Positions 11,401 to 18,033 of a stretch of 64,000 nt of DNA are shown piece after piece. A model generated the notes under the pieces. That model was not told the DNA's origin. It saw nothing but the letters and a program-made list of their open reading frames with translations, and did not search any database. A program made the position numbers and the translations under genes. The stretch comes from Mycolicibacterium chitae (GTDB taxonomy: Bacteria; Actinomycetota; Actinomycetes; Mycobacteriales; Mycobacteriaceae), in contig NZ_LR134355.1 of NCBI RefSeq assembly GCF_900637205.1, positions 1,860,001 to 1,924,000 on the forward strand. Direction: 5' to 3'. The number at the start of each line of letters is the position of its first letter. The stretch's first letter is position 1.

Positions 11401-11798
11401 CCGGTGCCTTCAGCCTCGGCAAGGTCAGCGAGGGACGCCGAACCGCGATCCAGAGGGTCGTGCCCGCCGAGTATCTGCGACGCGATGACCGGGAGTTCTA
11501 CTGGCCCAATGGCATCGACCCAGGGACGTGGCGAACGGTTCGGACGTCGAAGCGCGGGGAGGGCAGGCCCCTCGGCGAGGTCAGTTTGGTGGAGATCGGC
11601 AACGCGATGCGGGTGGTCGCCGAGCAGACCGGCGGCAGCGCGGCCGACGACCTCAAACGTGAGGCGCTGGCGCTGTTCGGAGGCGTTCGGATCACCAAGG
11701 ACATCGGGGCGCGGCTCGACGAGGCGTTGGAACGGGCTTTGGCCACCGGCGTGTTGAAGGAGCTCCCCTCGCGGATCTTGGTTGTCGGATCGGCATGA
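5433..11798 (+). CDS. Giant HEPN-transglutaminase-DUF4011-SF1 helicase-nuclease-DUF3320 protein
   Basis: About 2,121 residues from a GTG at 5433 (GTG 5424 is also possible; the frame is open from 5256). Domains in order: Swt1-type HEPN with RNKWAH (R99, H104); a low-complexity Pro/Ala linker; a transglutaminase/papain-like segment with GTCLDTT (C397), EHAF (H423) and D432 as a possible triad; DUF4011 (LLDLSLRNRLINY, about 558-570); SF1 helicase with GPPGTGKS (856-863), VVFDEASQ (D1477), GDSKQMPP and RRLNVAITRARR (about 1714); a PD-(D/E)XK/MTES_1575-like domain near 1800-1870; DUF3320 at about 1945-2095. Families with this layout recur in actinobacterial accessory islands and are presumed conflict or RNA/DNA-targeting effectors. 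The gene overlaps its downstream partner by 4 bases. Activity here is inferred from domains only. Confidence 0.9.
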   Translation: MNSVECHQLVGQTLTTLAGGLGPFVAQVLNRELPPGTDWVDLLRAKDAANGRRGGDYQSRDLALMLRAMTERLGDLGYPFNKAMPRQAEIYAKELREVRNKWAHTGEFTVAETYRAIDSAELLLRAIGAPEVAAQVHKLKAPVAPIATATAPSQPPASTVAASAPDPTPPSLPAATDAPRIEISAIGDLSYAMAHCRIPVIDHITVDNTGGDRQGAVIEVDVVSAEGSHGGPTEIHLDLLAHQPTVLNTVGLKLDPASMLRVDEQRPGDIRVVLRDGAGEVLAETTKEVNILAASQWKATPPQLALEILATHVQPNAAAVAALMIDISDRLGAATGNSSIDGYQSENPERVDAIARAVFDAVKARDIRYAEPPASWGDVGQKVRTPAEVLEGRLGTCLDTTMVLAALLEQCGINSTIWLLREHAFLGYWRIDGALAAVSTTEAAEVVNQVDLANIGLIETTLVTQSAPDATFDDACRAPRAQHLADLTNILGVTDIRQARRARIYPLPSRSADEAGNISVSEYKPDGGPVIAPYVAGDAKPAEQTEAVPPRVKQWKNALLDLSLRNRLINYTDRAGFRLEVPGPALSRFEDAVNAGAGFTLLGSDEVQNVDIARGVRFGRDLPESEREILLADKRNAYIDITAASYKAKLRYVANKAKTIREETGANNLYLAFGMLTWQLNDRPLRSPLVLVPVTLSTTNRGERYVITMDDTGTSTPNYCLVEKLRTALDLEIPALAKPDEDASGIDLKGTFDAVRRAVAEAGLPYLVEDSVHLSILQFAKFPLWKDLDESWKQLSRNSLVRHLIENPQKPFTDPVDAPAEVDLDALSTAVPVPADASQLHAVADAVAGRTFVLEGPPGTGKSQTITNLLAHAMKSGRRVLFVAEKRAALDVVKKRLESVGLGELSLDIHDKSARPAAVRAQIKHALELRLNHDADLLRTELQVAESSRHSLARYADRLHERNAVGHSLYTARSAELAADQDVAPLTVPRSLVTGSDPTVFDNVAQALRTLPEKFDDARPRPDHPWAFIDAIPAAGLDPVGVHTAAVAFDAALAEIIGGGLAVDVVGKCDSPDVLDAWARLTNEPRYPLAAIDAVATAQWQTHIAAIEQLLASLSTKPDWLATATPAAMDLDIPAIHAEAVAADESGFFGRKKRRRAVLEKLTGVLVVDPTAVNLKTLSELTGEMLNSHVVVADVRQRVSALPVTLFDRPWNPLVAEDAAHLTRSFAALRRIGDILSQKPTDPRVADLRKFYSDTQTGAMAGPLEATAAGWRSLSAATGTASDQLHRWAGDRGFIGRWWDTREGRKLESTVTIERWVALLQHVRPLLIADMADTSRAILAGNIVPEDASLAFDRGVATASIAERLDASGLSEFDVNAHGKAIQRFTTSAKSIRGELCRSIPAELLERRTFDAFAESGQIGLLKRQLDRKRGGMSVRNLMANFGDLITAILPCTLMSPDSVARFFPAHADVFDIVVFDEASQIRVADAIGAMGRAKSVVVVGDSKQMPPTSFADVGASVDDTEEEANPEVVADEESILSECVQSLVPQQWLSWHYRSQDEALIAFSNLHYYSGRLASFPAPLPPASGHGISLVRVDGHFERSGRGKALRTNRVEAERIVADIRSRFASSTEDAPSIGVITFNAQQRDLIENMLRDTGDERLLQALDEPDGLFVKNLENVQGDERDTILFSVAFSKNDKGVVPLNFGPLSRPGGERRLNVAITRARREVVLYASFEPSDLRAEETMQVGTKHLRAYLEMAHRGVDTITQGGRRNAVIDRHRDDIAAALRREGFVVSVDVGLSDFRVDLVIADPDEPEQPLLAVLLDGSEWYGRRTVADRDGLPVDVLSTLLKWPGVERVWLPEWLSQRDETVARLREAVAAAKQRRLEPAQDQVAPAAQVAHSPAQANVEEEFAFRSAPTVQQPAAPQRPVAPRQHPSLADFSPWVPVVIGGVSVLDEIHTSYNRSHVVKVIESIIESEGPVHRDRLAKLVAGAFSLGKVSEGRRTAIQRVVPAEYLRRDDREFYWPNGIDPGTWRTVRTSKRGEGRPLGEVSLVEIGNAMRVVAEQTGGSAADDLKREALALFGGVRITKDIGARLDEALERALATGVLKELPSRILVVGSA

Positions 11799-12160
11799 CC
11801 GCAGCCGAATTCGATGACGATCTCTTCGATCGGGTATCCGAGGTGGCGGGCCCCGGCACGGCGATCTTGACGTTGTCGACCAAGAACCTCAACCGGATCA
11901 CTGCGGTGAGTCGCAAGGGGGTGTTGGTCGAGACCGAACGATCGATGCGCCTTGGTACGGGTCCGCAGCTCGTGCCGGCGTGGATGATTGCCGCGGCGTG
12001 GGAGCGACTGTGCGACAAGGGGGAGTTGAGTCAGCAGGAGCTGCTCAACGAGCTCAACGTGAAGCGGTCCGCCTTCGTGTGTGCGTTGGTGGCGAAGTTC
12101 CCGGAGGTGCTTATCCGGTCAACGAGGCCAACGGTCCTTGAGTTGGAGGGGCCGGCCTGA
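11795..12160 (+). CDS. Small partner protein of the giant helicase
   Basis: A 121-residue protein whose ATG overlaps the TGA of the giant gene (ATGA), so the two are translationally coupled. The N-terminal half is beta-rich (GTAILTLSTKNLNRITAVSRKGVLVETE); the C-terminal half is helical (ELSQQELLNELNVKRSAFVCALVAKFPEV) and could be a winged-helix-like DNA-binding unit. No catalytic motif is visible. It is a likely accessory subunit or regulator of the preceding protein; I do not recognise a named family. Confidence 0.8.
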   Translation: MTAAEFDDDLFDRVSEVAGPGTAILTLSTKNLNRITAVSRKGVLVETERSMRLGTGPQLVPAWMIAAAWERLCDKGELSQQELLNELNVKRSAFVCALVAKFPEVLIRSTRPTVLELEGPA

Positions 12161-12249
12161 TAGCAGCAGCGGTCGAGTGCCTAGCCGTTTCCGTCAGCAA
12201 CGCCACGGCGTGAGGGGGCCAGGCGTCTGTGGGCCGCGCGTTCTGGGAC

Positions 12250-12894
12250 TCAGTCGTCCGAGGATTCCGACCGCTGCGCGTCACTGAACGCCGGCATCGC
12301 CGCCGTTGCGTTGCCGAGTTTGGCCGTACGGTAGGAACGTACGTTGCTGGATGCCGCAGACATCGCCTCCCGCGACTTCCCCCTGCCGTAGGTGATGGCC
12401 TGTTCTTCCCTGACGCCCAGCCCTTTACCGACTTCGACGGCGTCCTGATCGGCCCCCATATACAGGAATTCCCACCCGAACTCGTTGGTCTGCTGCTCGA
12501 CGAGCGACTTGATGGCCGGGCGGCTCCACTCGCGGCTGGAGTTCTCCAACCCGTCGGTCATGATGGCCACGACCACAGTGCCGGGCTTGTTCTCCTCGGT
12601 GAGCGCAGCGATCTCGGCGGCGGTATCGGTGATGAGCTTGCCCATCGAGTCCAACAGCGCCGTGCTGTTGCGTGGATTCAGCTCGAGGGGTGGAACGTCG
12701 CTGAGCGGCTTGGAGCGATAGACGATCTCGTACTCGTTGTCGAACTGTGCCAGTGTCACGAGGCATTCACCATCGCCGGCGCGCTGCTCGCCAAGGAATG
12801 CGTCGAAGCCGCCGACCACGTCGGACTTGATGGACTGCATCGAGCCGGACCGGTCGAGCAGGAAAGCGATGAGGGTGAGGTTGGGGTTCGACAC
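12250..12894 (-). CDS. von Willebrand factor A domain protein
   Basis: A 214-residue cytoplasmic protein made almost entirely of one VWA domain. The metal-ion-dependent adhesion site is intact: DRSGSM (DxSxS) near residue 14, a threonine in STALLDSM, and MTDGLEN for the distal aspartate. There is no signal peptide or membrane anchor. The C-terminus is a basic/serine tail. It follows the small HTH-like gene by 23 bases on the same strand, so the two probably form an operon driven from the palindromic promoter at 13310-13342. Free-standing VWA proteins often work with AAA ATPases, TerD-type or defence modules; no such partner is in this operon. Confidence 0.88.
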   Translation of the reverse strand: MSNPNLTLIAFLLDRSGSMQSIKSDVVGGFDAFLGEQRAGDGECLVTLAQFDNEYEIVYRSKPLSDVPPLELNPRNSTALLDSMGKLITDTAAEIAALTEENKPGTVVVAIMTDGLENSSREWSRPAIKSLVEQQTNEFGWEFLYMGADQDAVEVGKGLGVREEQAITYGRGKSREAMSAASSNVRSYRTAKLGNATAAMPAFSDAQRSESSDD

Positions 12895-12917
12895 GGCGAT
12901 CTTCTTCCATTAGTTGG

Positions 12918-13298
12918 CTAGCGCGGCTTGGTGTTTCGGCGAGGCTTGAAGCGCATCGGTTCATGCGCTGGAGCGGGTGGCAGGGGAGTGCCCGCGTGCT
13001 TGTCGTTGCGGGCACGTCGGACGTCTTCGGCGGTGATCCGGTCACCGGCACTCACGTACGGGCTCAGCCTGGGGGTGCTGGCCAGCCGCGGGCCGACTGC
13101 GTTTTCGCTCAGCCCGGCGCTCTTGCCGGCTGCGGCGATCGACATCTCGTCGTCGACCACAGCGCGAGCCAGCTGGTCGTCGAGTAACTGGCTCACCTCC
13201 GTCAGGACTGACCGGAGGTGTCGTAATGCGTCCTCAGCGGATGCGGCGGTCTCGGCATTCGCTAGGTCGTTGCGGATCTGGTCGTACCGGTCGGGCAT
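12918..13298 (-). CDS. Small HTH-like protein, probable autoregulator
   Basis: A 126-residue protein with a helical N-terminal half and a candidate helix-turn-helix at about residues 52-75 (MSIAAAGKSAGLSENAVGPR), then a basic Pro/Arg-rich tail. The ATG at 13298 lies five bases after a TATGGT box on the minus strand, so the mRNA is probably leaderless. Two tandem palindromes, CCGCA-N5-TGCGG, sit directly upstream across the promoter core, which fits autoregulation by this protein. Downstream on the same strand is the VWA gene. The family is not recognised beyond the HTH-like pattern. Confidence 0.72.
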   Translation of the reverse strand: MPDRYDQIRNDLANAETAASAEDALRHLRSVLTEVSQLLDDQLARAVVDDEMSIAAAGKSAGLSENAVGPRLASTPRLSPYVSAGDRITAEDVRRARNDKHAGTPLPPAPAHEPMRFKPRRNTKPR

Positions 13299-13309
13299 GC
13301 GTCACCATA

Positions 13310-13342
13310 CCGCAAAAAGTGCGGAGTCCGCAATAACTGCGG
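13310..13342. promoter_or_regulatory. Two tandem palindromes (candidate operators)
   Basis: CCGCAaaaagTGCGG at 13310-13324 and CCGCAataacTGCGG at 13328-13342 are both perfect 5-5-5 palindromes with centres 18 bp apart. They sit immediately upstream of the -10-like TATGGT of the small HTH-like gene (minus strand). The arms are identical and the spacers A/T-rich, as expected for two dimeric regulator sites. Confidence 0.65.
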
Positions 13343-13486
13343 CATGTCGCTGGGTTGGAAGAACGGTCGGGCGCCTCCCGCCCGCGGGCTCAAGTCAAGC
13401 ACAACAGGCCATCAATCATCTGAATTCGTCACCGAAGACCGCCCCAGGGCACGCCCGGGCGGCGTGGGATGTCACTGAAGTGAATT

Positions 13487-14593
13487 ATGCTGCGTGCCAG
13501 CCCGGGCTTGGATCGGTGGATGTGTGGTGGGGGGTTCGATCGTGACGGTGAGAAGCAGATTTTGGCGCCTGGAGCTTGCAGGGGGCGTCGCCCGGCGGCC
13601 ATCGCCGACGTTCCAGCGCTCACGTCGCCAGGCGGACTCATCGCTGAGCTTTCCAACCGGGACGGCCTGGTCGTTGCATCCTGGGACGCCGAACTGCAGC
13701 AGGGGAGAGTTCATGCGTTGGGGGTGGTCCAGACGGTCGAGAAACCGGATTCTGCGATCGTGGATTGGCGGCGGGTCGACTTCGCCTTGACGCCGTCTCC
13801 GCAGGGGCGAAGCAAATGGGAAACCATGCCGTTCTTCAGATTCGACGATGGTGTCGCAGAACGCTATCGCTTGGCGGAACACTTCGACGATGCGTTCGCA
13901 GAAGGTCGGCCACCGGTGGTTGAACCCGGGCCGGCGGAGCCGCTGGCAACGCAGGACTATGAGAAAGATGTTGTTTGCCAGGTTGATTCGTATGGTGAGT
14001 CACAGCCAGAACGCGCAGCCCCGCGGGGGCCCCAGCGCAATAGGGTGTCACTGAACGGCACCATCTTCGCAACGTCGGCACGTGGTGCCTTCATGAGTAA
14101 CAGAGCCGATCGTCGCAGATGGTTGGTGTGTGAACTTCACGTCGACCGTGTTCTCAAGACGCCGCGAAAGTACACAAAGCTGTTCTTCCTCGATGAGGCG
14201 GTCGCGTTGGCGGCCGGCCATCGTCCTTGCCCGACGTGCCGCCGGGATCGTTACCAGGCATACGTGACAGCGGTGCAACATGCTCACTCTGTGAGCGGAG
14301 CGCAGGAACTCGACGCGCTGCTGAACAGCGGACGAAAGTCGCCACCCGCCCGCGTGCCGGTCGGCTCGCTCCCAGACGGTGCATTTGTCGCAATGGGGGC
14401 GGACGATTTCCGTCTTGTCTGGCGTGGTGCCCTACACCGTTGGGCACCCCACGGCTACGGCGACCCTGTCCTCCGCGGCGACTTCGGGTCACAAGACTTC
14501 GTCGTGCAGACTCCCGAGCCTTCGTTAGCGGCACTGCGCCACGGCTATCCCGTGGCGGTCCACCCGTCGGTCTCCAACTGGACTCCGCGGTAG
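13487..14593 (+). CDS. Two-part protein with C-terminal CxxC (Ada-like zinc) segment; possible 5' frameshift
   Basis: The frame encodes 368 residues. Residues about 50-145 (NRDGLVVASWD, LTPSPQGRSKW, FFRFDDGVAERY) form one compact unit. The C-terminal unit starts near 185 and has NGTIFATSARGAFMSNR, KLFFLDEAVALAAGHRPCPTCRRDRY, a pattern resembling the zinc-binding part of Ada-type or HNH-associated proteins. The start is doubtful: ATG 13487 lies inside a TATGCT box, while a GTG at 13542 after GGGGGG opens another frame (MTVRSRFWRLELAGG) that would join this one if the GGGGG at 13581-13585 had one more G. It is probably a nucleic-acid-related accessory protein; function unknown. An AGTGA/TCACT palindrome lies at 13472-13483. 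Confidence 0.7.
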   Translation: MLRASPGLDRWMCGGGFDRDGEKQILAPGACRGRRPAAIADVPALTSPGGLIAELSNRDGLVVASWDAELQQGRVHALGVVQTVEKPDSAIVDWRRVDFALTPSPQGRSKWETMPFFRFDDGVAERYRLAEHFDDAFAEGRPPVVEPGPAEPLATQDYEKDVVCQVDSYGESQPERAAPRGPQRNRVSLNGTIFATSARGAFMSNRADRRRWLVCELHVDRVLKTPRKYTKLFFLDEAVALAAGHRPCPTCRRDRYQAYVTAVQHAHSVSGAQELDALLNSGRKSPPARVPVGSLPDGAFVAMGADDFRLVWRGALHRWAPHGYGDPVLRGDFGSQDFVVQTPEPSLAALRHGYPVAVHPSVSNWTPR

Positions 14594-14652
14594 CTGCCGA
14601 ACAAACACCCCCGAATGCAGCCCGTTCTCCGACGAGGAGTCCGGCTCAACAG

Positions 14653-15528
14653 CTACAGCATCGGCCCATAGACGGGCGACGACTGCCTGAAATGCGGCTC
14701 CGGCGTAGGCGACACGGCAGGGGACTCGGGCAGCGGCGGCGCCAGCAGTACCGGCCCCGGCAGCCGGGGAGTGCCCTCGGGGCGCGGGTCCGGACCGGGA
14801 GGTTCGGCCGCCGCGGCGGCGGCAGCCTCGGCCGCGGCGTCGGCGGCCCAGTCAGCCATGAGCTTGCTGGCCGCGAAAACTGCTCCCCGCTCGGTCATCC
14901 CGGACTTGGTGTAGGTGTCATGCGCGGCGAAGCTTGACCCGTCGGCGTCGCAGATCAGGTCGTTGTCGACGCACAGTTCGAGCGTCTTGGGTGTGTACCG
15001 CGGACCGACGGTGACCGTCGGGTCACCCAGGAAGCGCATCACCCGCGGTGCCGGCTTCGCGAACAGCACCACCGCGCTGACGTGATCGGCAATGTAGGCC
15101 GGCATCGGGGTGGGCACCTCGTCGGCGGCAACCCCGTCGGGGACCGTGCTGGCGGTGACGAAGCCGATCACCGCCGCGCCCTGCGAGTACCCACCGAGCA
15201 CGATCTTGGTTTCCGGGCAGCCCGCCGCGGTGGCCAGGATGTGCGCACGCGCGTCGCCGATACCGTCGACCGCCTTGTCGAAGTCGAGGCTGGCGGGATA
15301 GTCGACGCCGTACGCACGGACCCACTTGAGCGAGACGTGCGACCGCAGCGTGGCGATGAAGTCTTCTCCGGTGGGCCCGAGGGGCGCGGCGTCATCGGTG
15401 CCGCGCGCGAAGACCACTTCAGCGTCCGGACAGATTTCGGCCTGCGCCGACGGTGTCGGAGCGACGTGATACATGCTGGTCGCCACTGCTGCGGCGCCCA
15501 CCCCGGCGATGACGCGGCGAGCCGTCAT
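14653..15528 (-). CDS. Secreted cutinase-family esterase
   Basis: From the ATG at 15528 it is 291 residues. A signal peptide ends near PTPSAQA, before EICPDAEVVFARGTD, the usual cutinase beginning. The nucleophile elbow GGYSQGA and the later CDADGSSFAAHDTY (Asp and His of the triad) are present, as are the paired cysteines. The C-terminus is an Ala- then Pro-rich tail, as in several mycobacterial cutinase-like proteins. It likely acts outside the cytoplasmic membrane on lipid or polyester substrates. A longer upstream frame exists (to 15717) but has no signal-peptide logic. It is divergent from the methyltransferase gene. Confidence 0.93.
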   Translation of the reverse strand: MTARRVIAGVGAAAVATSMYHVAPTPSAQAEICPDAEVVFARGTDDAAPLGPTGEDFIATLRSHVSLKWVRAYGVDYPASLDFDKAVDGIGDARAHILATAAGCPETKIVLGGYSQGAAVIGFVTASTVPDGVAADEVPTPMPAYIADHVSAVVLFAKPAPRVMRFLGDPTVTVGPRYTPKTLELCVDNDLICDADGSSFAAHDTYTKSGMTERGAVFAASKLMADWAADAAAEAAAAAAAEPPGPDPRPEGTPRLPGPVLLAPPLPESPAVSPTPEPHFRQSSPVYGPML

Positions 15529-15635
15529 GGCTCCCAGCGTGACAGCGTGCGCCGCAAACGGCAGCGTGTACCGCGAATTCTCAGGGTCCGCACAACATTG
15601 CCGCCCGCTATTCCGCGCCACGTAGCCTGACCTAC

Positions 15636-16181
15636 GTGACCGATCAGGACCGCACCCGCTGGGACGAGCGCTATCAAGCTCGTGGAGCGCCGTCGGTTCA
15701 ATCGGTAGGCCCGCCATCGGCGTTCGCCGCGTTCGAGGACATGTTCCCGACGACTGGGCACGCGCTCGAATTGGCCTGCGGGGCCGGTGCGGCCAGCGTC
15801 TGGCTGGCGCGCCGAGGCATGACCGTGCACGGAGTTGACATTTCAGGGGTGGCCGTCGACCAGGCCCGAGATCTCGCCGCGCGCACCGGCGTTGGTGACA
15901 ACTGCCGATTCGACGTCGTTGATCTCGACGACGGCCTGCCTGCAGGACCGCCGGCCGACGTCATCCTCTGCAATCGGTTCCGCGACCCACGCCTGGACCG
16001 AGCCATCCTCGACCGACTGGCACCCGGCGGCCTCTTCGCGATCACCGCGCTCAGCGAAGTCGGCGCCGCGCCGGGACGTTTCCGCGCGGAGCCCGGAGAG
16101 TTGACAGCCGCCTTTGCCCCGCTCAAGGTGATCGCCGCAGGGGAGGGCGACGGCGAAGCCTGGCTGCTGGCGAGAAGCTGA
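15636..16181 (+). CDS. Class I SAM-dependent methyltransferase
   Basis: 181 residues from a GTG at 15636. Motif I is ALELACGAGAASVWLARRG (about 43-61), followed by HGVDISGVAVDQAR (acidic loop of motif II) and VVDLDDGLP. This is the compact TehB/thiopurine-type fold with WDERYQ near the N-terminus. The substrate cannot be inferred. A TAGCCT box seven bases before the start suggests a leaderless transcript. Its last eleven codons carry the left copy of a 34-bp exact direct repeat whose right copy lies after the next gene. Confidence 0.88.
   Translation: MTDQDRTRWDERYQARGAPSVQSVGPPSAFAAFEDMFPTTGHALELACGAGAASVWLARRGMTVHGVDISGVAVDQARDLAARTGVGDNCRFDVVDLDDGLPAGPPADVILCNRFRDPRLDRAILDRLAPGGLFAITALSEVGAAPGRFRAEPGELTAAFAPLKVIAAGEGDGEAWLLARS
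16141..16174 (+). repeat. 34-bp direct repeat, left copy
   Basis: An exact 34-base match to 17979-18012, in the same orientation, beginning GGGAGGGCGACGG and ending GCTGCTGGCGAG. This copy is inside the methyltransferase gene and encodes its C-terminal EGDGEAWLLAR. Flanking bases differ at once on both sides. Confidence 0.9.
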
Positions 16182-16265
16182 TCGGACCGTGTTGTCGGTG
16201 GCTGCAGGCAACGCCTCCCTGCTCCTCGTGCTTGCGTGAGGGGCCCACCGCCGTACTGTGGCGCC

Positions 16266-17972
16266 ATGGCCAAGACTCCTCGGCGGCGACCGACAAGGAA
16301 ACGAAGCCCACGGCGATCACGGGAGCGCGACGTGCCGGACCTGTTCTCGACGGTGCGGTCCGCGCTGGCTGGTCCGGGCTCGCTGGAGCTGCTGGGTTTG
16401 GTCAGCTCGTTGATGGCCGTATGTGACCAGGGCGACGTGCATCCGCTCGCTGCGCAGGACGAGCGGCCCGCGCTCGAGGAACTTGCGGCGATGTTCATGG
16501 AGGTGCAGGCCCCGGAGACGACAGCAGTGCTGACCGTGCTGGCTGTCCTGACCGGTGACGAAGTGTTGCGCGCCCGAATCGGGCGTGAGCTCGGGGCCCG
16601 GCCGGCCCCGCCGCAGGACTGGCTTACCCGGTTACCTCATCGGACAGTCCATCGGGCGGTGCGCATGGGACATGTTCTCGATGACGGCGACAACATCATG
16701 CTCGGGGTGCGACTCGACGGAGGTGACGAGCTGACGATCGTCGTGTACATCGACCACAACCTGGGCACGCTGGTCAAGGACGCGTTCGTCATCCCGGAAC
16801 CCCTCACCGCTGTCACCGACCAACAGCGGAAGTTGGCCGATGACCCCGACGTGGTGTGGAACGACATCAGCCTGGCCGACGCACGTGCCTGGCTCGAGCC
16901 GGCCATCGAACTGGCCGCGATGACCTACCCGCCTTTTGAGTCGGAATCGTGGCCCGCCTGTAAGCCGGTGGTGCAGTGGATCGTTCGTGACCTCCCTGAT
17001 GGTGGCGTCGGACGTGCACGGCCACAGTGGGATTCGCAGGCGCTGGCGGAACTCCAGGACCGCTTCTTCGCTTCGCGGTGGGGCGCCGCCATCGACCACG
17101 CCGACCATCGTGACCTGCTCGATTCGCTGCTCTGGTTCGCCACGGAGTACGGGCCCGGTGACCCACTGCGCTGGAGCGTCGTTCGGGTGGAGATCCTCTT
17201 CGGGGACTGGTTGGCTCGCAAGGTTCTCGCACCGGCCGAGTATCTTGCCGCGGCGCCGGATCTCTTACGCGCCTTCGTCAGGTTCGCGCACTCCGAGGCG
17301 GGATTACGGGAAAGTCTGACCGCCGACACGCTCGCGGCGATCGACGACTGCGCCCCGTACTTCCTGGCCGATATCGGAGCGGACGGGGCACCGCATCCGG
17401 TGCCCGGGCTGATCGGCTCGCAGGACCTTGCGGACATGCTGTTGGATTACTTCGCCGGGATCGTCGGGGGCCACCAGCAACTGAATGACCTCGACGTGCA
17501 GCCTCTGCCCGACGACCGGTTCGATTGGGCGGGCATCCCCGAGGACATCGCCGGGCGGGTGTCCGAGGTCCTGGCTCTGTCCGATCGATGCTGTGACCAG
17601 TTGCTCGACACCGAGTACCGCACGGTCGCCCGGCGCCTGCTGGCCCGCATCGCCACCGGCAACCCGGCGGTGTTTGGCGGCAGGGGCCGGGTGGAAACCG
17701 CTGCTGCAGCGATCATCTGGATTGCCGGCAAGGCAAATGATCTGTTCGCCAACGGGCCTGGCGGCAGTGATCTACGAATCACCGACATCGCCGAGCACTT
17801 CGGCATCGGCAAGAACAGTGCGTATCAGCGGGCGAAGTCGCTGCTGCGGGCCGGCGGCTTCGACGACGACACCAATGCGGTCCAGCTCGGCGCACCCGAA
17901 TTTCTCGTCTCCGGGTACCGGGCAGCGATCGTCGCCGAACGGGACCGGGTACTTGCCGGACTCGACCTCTGA
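16266..17972 (+). CDS. Large unknown protein with C-terminal HTH, DUF6398-like
   Basis: 568 residues from the ATG at 16266; the first 25 residues are very basic (MAKTPRRRPTRKRSPRRSR). The body is helical and acidic, with no membrane segment. A middle segment (LAELQDRFFASRW, about 260-275) resembles the region called DUF6398 in actinobacterial proteins, an assignment from memory. The last 120 residues (TVARRLLARI, AAAAIIWIAGKAND, ITDIAEHFGIGKNSAYQRAKSLL) look like a cyclin-fold/HTH DNA-binding module as in TFIIB-like repeats. The gene is bracketed by a 34-bp direct repeat and sits between a methyltransferase and a convergent HNH gene. Role unknown; nucleic-acid binding is likely. Confidence 0.8.
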   Translation: MAKTPRRRPTRKRSPRRSRERDVPDLFSTVRSALAGPGSLELLGLVSSLMAVCDQGDVHPLAAQDERPALEELAAMFMEVQAPETTAVLTVLAVLTGDEVLRARIGRELGARPAPPQDWLTRLPHRTVHRAVRMGHVLDDGDNIMLGVRLDGGDELTIVVYIDHNLGTLVKDAFVIPEPLTAVTDQQRKLADDPDVVWNDISLADARAWLEPAIELAAMTYPPFESESWPACKPVVQWIVRDLPDGGVGRARPQWDSQALAELQDRFFASRWGAAIDHADHRDLLDSLLWFATEYGPGDPLRWSVVRVEILFGDWLARKVLAPAEYLAAAPDLLRAFVRFAHSEAGLRESLTADTLAAIDDCAPYFLADIGADGAPHPVPGLIGSQDLADMLLDYFAGIVGGHQQLNDLDVQPLPDDRFDWAGIPEDIAGRVSEVLALSDRCCDQLLDTEYRTVARRLLARIATGNPAVFGGRGRVETAAAAIIWIAGKANDLFANGPGGSDLRITDIAEHFGIGKNSAYQRAKSLLRAGGFDDDTNAVQLGAPEFLVSGYRAAIVAERDRVLAGLDL

Positions 17973-17978
17973 GGTCGC

Positions 17979-18012
17979 GGGAGGGCGACGGCGAAGCCTG
18001 GCTGCTGGCGAG
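17979..18012 (+). repeat. 34-bp direct repeat, right copy
   Basis: An exact copy of 16141-16174, six bases after the stop of the preceding gene and in noncoding sequence. The repeat unit (start to start) is 1,838 bp and contains one complete gene. Confidence 0.9.
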
Positions 18013-18033
18013 GAAAAGACTTGGACACGGCCG

